Shown here piece by piece: positions 30,843 through 33,323 of a stretch of 33,323 nt of DNA. The notes below the pieces were generated by a model. The model searched no databases, was not told the origin of the DNA, and was given only the letters and a program-made list of their open reading frames with translations. Position 1 is the stretch's first letter, and every line of letters begins with the position of its first letter. Origin of the DNA: AWTP1-13 sp035762425 (GTDB lineage: Bacteria; Pseudomonadota; Alphaproteobacteria; Rhizobiales; Hyphomicrobiaceae); NCBI GenBank assembly GCA_035762425.1, contig DASTOW010000140.1, positions 1-33,323 of the forward strand, written 5' to 3'. The position numbers and the translations under genes are program-made.

Positions 30843-32930
30843 ATGCAAGAGACCACCCCGGTCGCCCACGCAGCCACGCAGCGTCCCGCCGAGCCGATCC
30901 TCGAAGTCGAAGGCCTGCGCACGCAATTCTTTACCGACGCCGGCGTGGTGCGCGCGGTCGACGGCGTGAGCTTCTCGGTGGCCGCCGGCGAGACGCTCGG
31001 CATCGTCGGCGAATCCGGTTCCGGCAAGACCGTGGCTGCGCTCTCGCTGATCCGCCTCCTGGAGGATCCCGCACGCATCGTCGGCGGGAAGGTCAGCTTC
31101 CAGGGGCGCAACGTCGTCGAGATGAGCCAGGAGGACCTGCGCAACATCCGCGGCGACGGCATCGCCATGGTCTTCCAGGACCCGATGACCTCGCTCAATC
31201 CGGTGCTCAAGATCGCCCGTCAGCTGGCCGAGACCATGCTGGTGCACGGGCGCCTGGACGAGCGGCAAGCGCTGGACCGATCCGTGACCCTGCTCGGCCG
31301 CATGGGCATCACCGCGCCCGAGCGCGCCATCGACAGCTATCCACACCAATTCTCTGGCGGCATGCGCCAGCGCGTCATGCTGGCGATGGGCTTTGCCAAC
31401 GAGCCGGCCCTGCTGATCGCTGATGAGCCGACCACCGCGCTCGACGTCACCATCCAGGCGCAGATCCTCGACCTGATTGCCGAGCTCAATCGCGATTTCA
31501 ACACGGCCATCGTTCTGATCAGCCACGATCTCGGCGTGATCGCCAGCGTGTGCGCGCGCGTCGTCGTCATGTATGCCGGCGAGGTGGTCGAGGAAGGTCC
31601 CACCGAGGCGATTCTGTCCGATCCCCGCCATCCCTACACCTGGGCGCTGATCAACGCGGTGCCGCGCATCGATCGCCACGTGCCCGGCCAGCGTCGTTTG
31701 GTGACCATCGAAGGCACGCCGCCCGATCCGATCGCTCACCCGCCGGGCTGCCGGTTTGCCGCGCGCTGTCCCTTCCGCATCGCCAAATGCACCGAGCATC
31801 CCGACCTGCTCGATCTTGCGCCCGGCAGAAAGGCACGCTGCTGGGTTACGCAATCGGGCGACCCCCTGCTGCCGCCGTCGACGCGCGCGCCGGTTCCATC
31901 GCAGGCGAAAGCCGCCATGGATCACGGCGCCGGCACGAAGCTGCAGCGCGGCGAGCGCATGCTGGAATTGCGCGGCGTGGTGAAGCATTTTCCGCTTCCC
32001 AAGAAGACCTTCTTCGGCAAGCGGGAGATCGTGCACGCCATCGATGGCGTCGATTTGGATGTCTCGCAGGGCGAGACCGTCGGCCTGGTCGGCGAATCCG
32101 GCTGCGGCAAGTCGACCCTCGCGCGCGTCGTCGCTCGCATCCACCAGCCGACCGCCGGCTCCGTGGTATTTCACGGCCAGGACATTGCCAATGCTGCGCA
32201 GTCCCGCATCCGGCCGCTGCGCCGGCATATGCAGATGGTGTTCCAGGATCCTTATGCCTCGCTGAACCCGCGCATGACCGTTGCCGACATCCTGGGCGAG
32301 CCCTTGCGGCTGCATAAGATCACGGGCTCCGAGGCCGAGACCCGCAAACACATCGGCGACCTGCTCGACGTCGTCGGCCTCAGCGCGAAAGCCGCCGAGC
32401 GCTATCCGCACGAGTTCTCCGGCGGACAACGGCAGCGCATCTCGATTGCGCGCGCCTTGTCGGTACGGCCAGACTTCATCATCGCCGACGAGCCGATCTC
32501 GGCGCTCGATGTCAACATCCAGGCCCAGATCATCAATCTCCTTATCGACCTGCAGGAGCGGTTCGGCCTCACTTACCTCTTTATCGCTCACGACCTCGCC
32601 GTCGTGCGCCACATCTCCGATCGTGTCGTCGTCCTCTACCTGGGCAAGGTCGCCGAGGTGGCTCCCGCCGACAAGCTGTTCGCCGAGCCCTTGCATCCCT
32701 ACACGCGCTATCTCATTTCCGCCGTGCCCATTCCCGATGCGGCCATCGAGAAGCGGCGCAAGCGTCTGCCGCTGCAGGGCGAGCCGCCGAGTGCCATCAA
32801 TCCACCCTCCGGCTGCCGCTTCCGCACGCGCTGCCCGATCGCCAAGTCGATTTGCAGCGAGGTGATACCGCCAATGGTCGAGCATAGGCCGAGGCATTTC
32901 GCAGCCTGCCATTTCCCAGGCCAATTCTGA
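30843..32930 (+). CDS. Fused double ATP-binding protein of a dipeptide-type importer (DppD-DppF)
   Basis: Two ATPase domains in one chain of 695 residues. Domain 1 has Walker A GESGSGKT (56-63) and signature FSGGM (170-174); domain 2 has GESGCGKST (417-425) and FSGGQ (525-529). Each domain ends in the oligopeptide-family cysteine cluster, GCRFAARCPFRIAKC (302-316) with C333, and GCRFRTRCPIAKSIC near the C-terminus, proposed to hold an iron-sulfur centre. Most peptide importers encode the two ATPases separately; fused forms are known from glutathione (GsiA) and related systems. ATG at 30843 opens MQETTPVAH; the open frame back to 30354 is a shadow of the permease. The gene lies 11 bp after the second permease. 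Confidence 0.93.
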   Translation: MQETTPVAHAATQRPAEPILEVEGLRTQFFTDAGVVRAVDGVSFSVAAGETLGIVGESGSGKTVAALSLIRLLEDPARIVGGKVSFQGRNVVEMSQEDLRNIRGDGIAMVFQDPMTSLNPVLKIARQLAETMLVHGRLDERQALDRSVTLLGRMGITAPERAIDSYPHQFSGGMRQRVMLAMGFANEPALLIADEPTTALDVTIQAQILDLIAELNRDFNTAIVLISHDLGVIASVCARVVVMYAGEVVEEGPTEAILSDPRHPYTWALINAVPRIDRHVPGQRRLVTIEGTPPDPIAHPPGCRFAARCPFRIAKCTEHPDLLDLAPGRKARCWVTQSGDPLLPPSTRAPVPSQAKAAMDHGAGTKLQRGERMLELRGVVKHFPLPKKTFFGKREIVHAIDGVDLDVSQGETVGLVGESGCGKSTLARVVARIHQPTAGSVVFHGQDIANAAQSRIRPLRRHMQMVFQDPYASLNPRMTVADILGEPLRLHKITGSEAETRKHIGDLLDVVGLSAKAAERYPHEFSGGQRQRISIARALSVRPDFIIADEPISALDVNIQAQIINLLIDLQERFGLTYLFIAHDLAVVRHISDRVVVLYLGKVAEVAPADKLFAEPLHPYTRYLISAVPIPDAAIEKRRKRLPLQGEPPSAINPPSGCRFRTRCPIAKSICSEVIPPMVEHRPRHFAACHFPGQF

Positions 32931-32953
32931 CAAGGGAAAGTAGGGAGAATTCC

Positions 32954-33323
32954 GTGCAACGCGTAACGGCTGACGAGGCGGTCCAGGTACTTCGAGCAGG
33001 CGATACCCTGCTGGTCGGCGGCTCCGGCGGCGGTCACGCGGTGCCGGAGGAGCTGATGGCGGCCGTCGAGCGCCGATTCCTGGCCGAGGGCCAACCTCGC
33101 GACATCACCGCAGTGCATCCGGTCGGCTTGGGCGACGGCGTGCGTCTCGGCGCCGGCCACTTCGCGCACGAAGGCCTGCTCAAGCGCATCGTGTGCGGCA
33201 CGTTCGTCAACTCGCCGGAAATCTCCAACATGGCGCTGGCCGACAAGATCGAGGGCTACACGCTGCCGCAAGGCGCCTTGTCGCAACTGATGCGCGAGAT
33301 GGCAGCGGGTCGTGCCGGTCTGC
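32954..33323 (+). CDS. Acetate/3-oxoacid CoA-transferase family I protein, 3' end outside window
   Basis: About 123 codons of an enzyme that moves CoA between carboxylic acids. The start MQRVTADEAVQVL followed by DTLLVGGSGGGHAVPEELM, ERRFLAEGQPRDITAVHPVG and LPQGALSQLMREMAAGRAG matches the N-terminal domain of single-chain (propionate/YdiF-type) CoA-transferases. The active-site glutamate lies further on and is not visible. GTG at 32954 is preceded by AGGGAGA, 7 nt away. It follows the fused ATPase by 23 bp, so it is in the importer operon. Together with the crotonase it suggests that the imported compound, or a product of it, is activated as a CoA thioester. Confidence 0.9.
   Translation, partial: MQRVTADEAVQVLRAGDTLLVGGSGGGHAVPEELMAAVERRFLAEGQPRDITAVHPVGLGDGVRLGAGHFAHEGLLKRIVCGTFVNSPEISNMALADKIEGYTLPQGALSQLMREMAAGRAGL

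Noticed and set aside
30300..32933. 877-codon minus-strand open frame opposite the fused ATPase
   Set aside because: It mirrors the ATPase gene, has low-complexity Arg/Asp/His/Gly-rich sequence without known motifs, and such antisense frames are expected at this GC content.
1..33323. CRISPR arrays, tRNA or rRNA genes, replication origins
   Set aside because: I looked for regular repeat-spacer patterns, cloverleaf arms and rRNA-like segments and saw none; a dedicated search would be firmer than reading by eye.

Overview
This 33 kb window comes from a GC-rich, Gram-negative soil or aquatic bacterium. ABC-importer density, TauA/SsuB-type and Fe(III)-type binding proteins, crotonase and CoA-transferase genes, and strong GGAGG ribosome sites point to an alphaproteobacterium (Rhizobiales/Reyranella/Bradyrhizobium-like). 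The lineage is inferred from gene style, since no rRNA or tRNA gene is present. Almost everything is uptake plus catabolism: one complete and one partial gene of a nitrate/sulfonate/taurine-type importer, three Fe(III)/spermidine/hexose-phosphate-type importers, and one dipeptide-type importer. No transcriptional regulator was found.

Layout. (A) 1-1526, minus: TauA/NMT1-like binding protein and its ATPase, cut by the window edge; divergent from a beta-hydroxyacid dehydrogenase (1683-2627, plus). (B) 10016-3020, minus: two related amidohydrolases, a small Rieske protein, then binding protein, fused double permease and ATPase of an importer. (C) 24155-10356, minus: a tightly packed 12-gene run: importer 1 (ATPase, binding protein, two permeases), iolD, iolE, an inositol-monophosphatase-family enzyme, importer 2 (AfuA-like binding protein, 740-residue fused permease, ATPase), iolG-like dehydrogenase, SDR. 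(D) about 24213-26100: a gene graveyard with a decayed cation-diffusion-facilitator gene, a 5'-truncated TPR gene, an IS110 transposase fragment and a degenerate intergenic repeat. (E) 26299-33323, plus: dipeptide-type importer (binding protein, two permeases, fused double ATPase) and the start of a CoA-transferase; a crotonase gene lies on the opposite strand between the binding protein and the permeases.

How the genes fit. Region C is the most interesting. IolG, IolE and IolD are consecutive steps of myo-inositol catabolism, and a phosphatase retaining the IMPase metal-binding motifs sits between them and an AfuABC-like importer. Since characterised AfuABC is a hexose-phosphate importer rather than an iron importer, a coherent hypothesis is import of an inositol (or other cyclitol) phosphate, cytoplasmic dephosphorylation, then oxidation, dehydration and ring opening. 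The other importer may bring in free cyclitol or a related compound. iolB, iolC and iolA are not in the window. Region B may be an undescribed catabolic module (importer plus Rieske protein plus paired decarboxylase/hydrolase-like amidohydrolases).

Nine neighbouring gene pairs share 4-bp ATGA or GTGA overlaps and one shares a single base, so translational coupling is the rule here.
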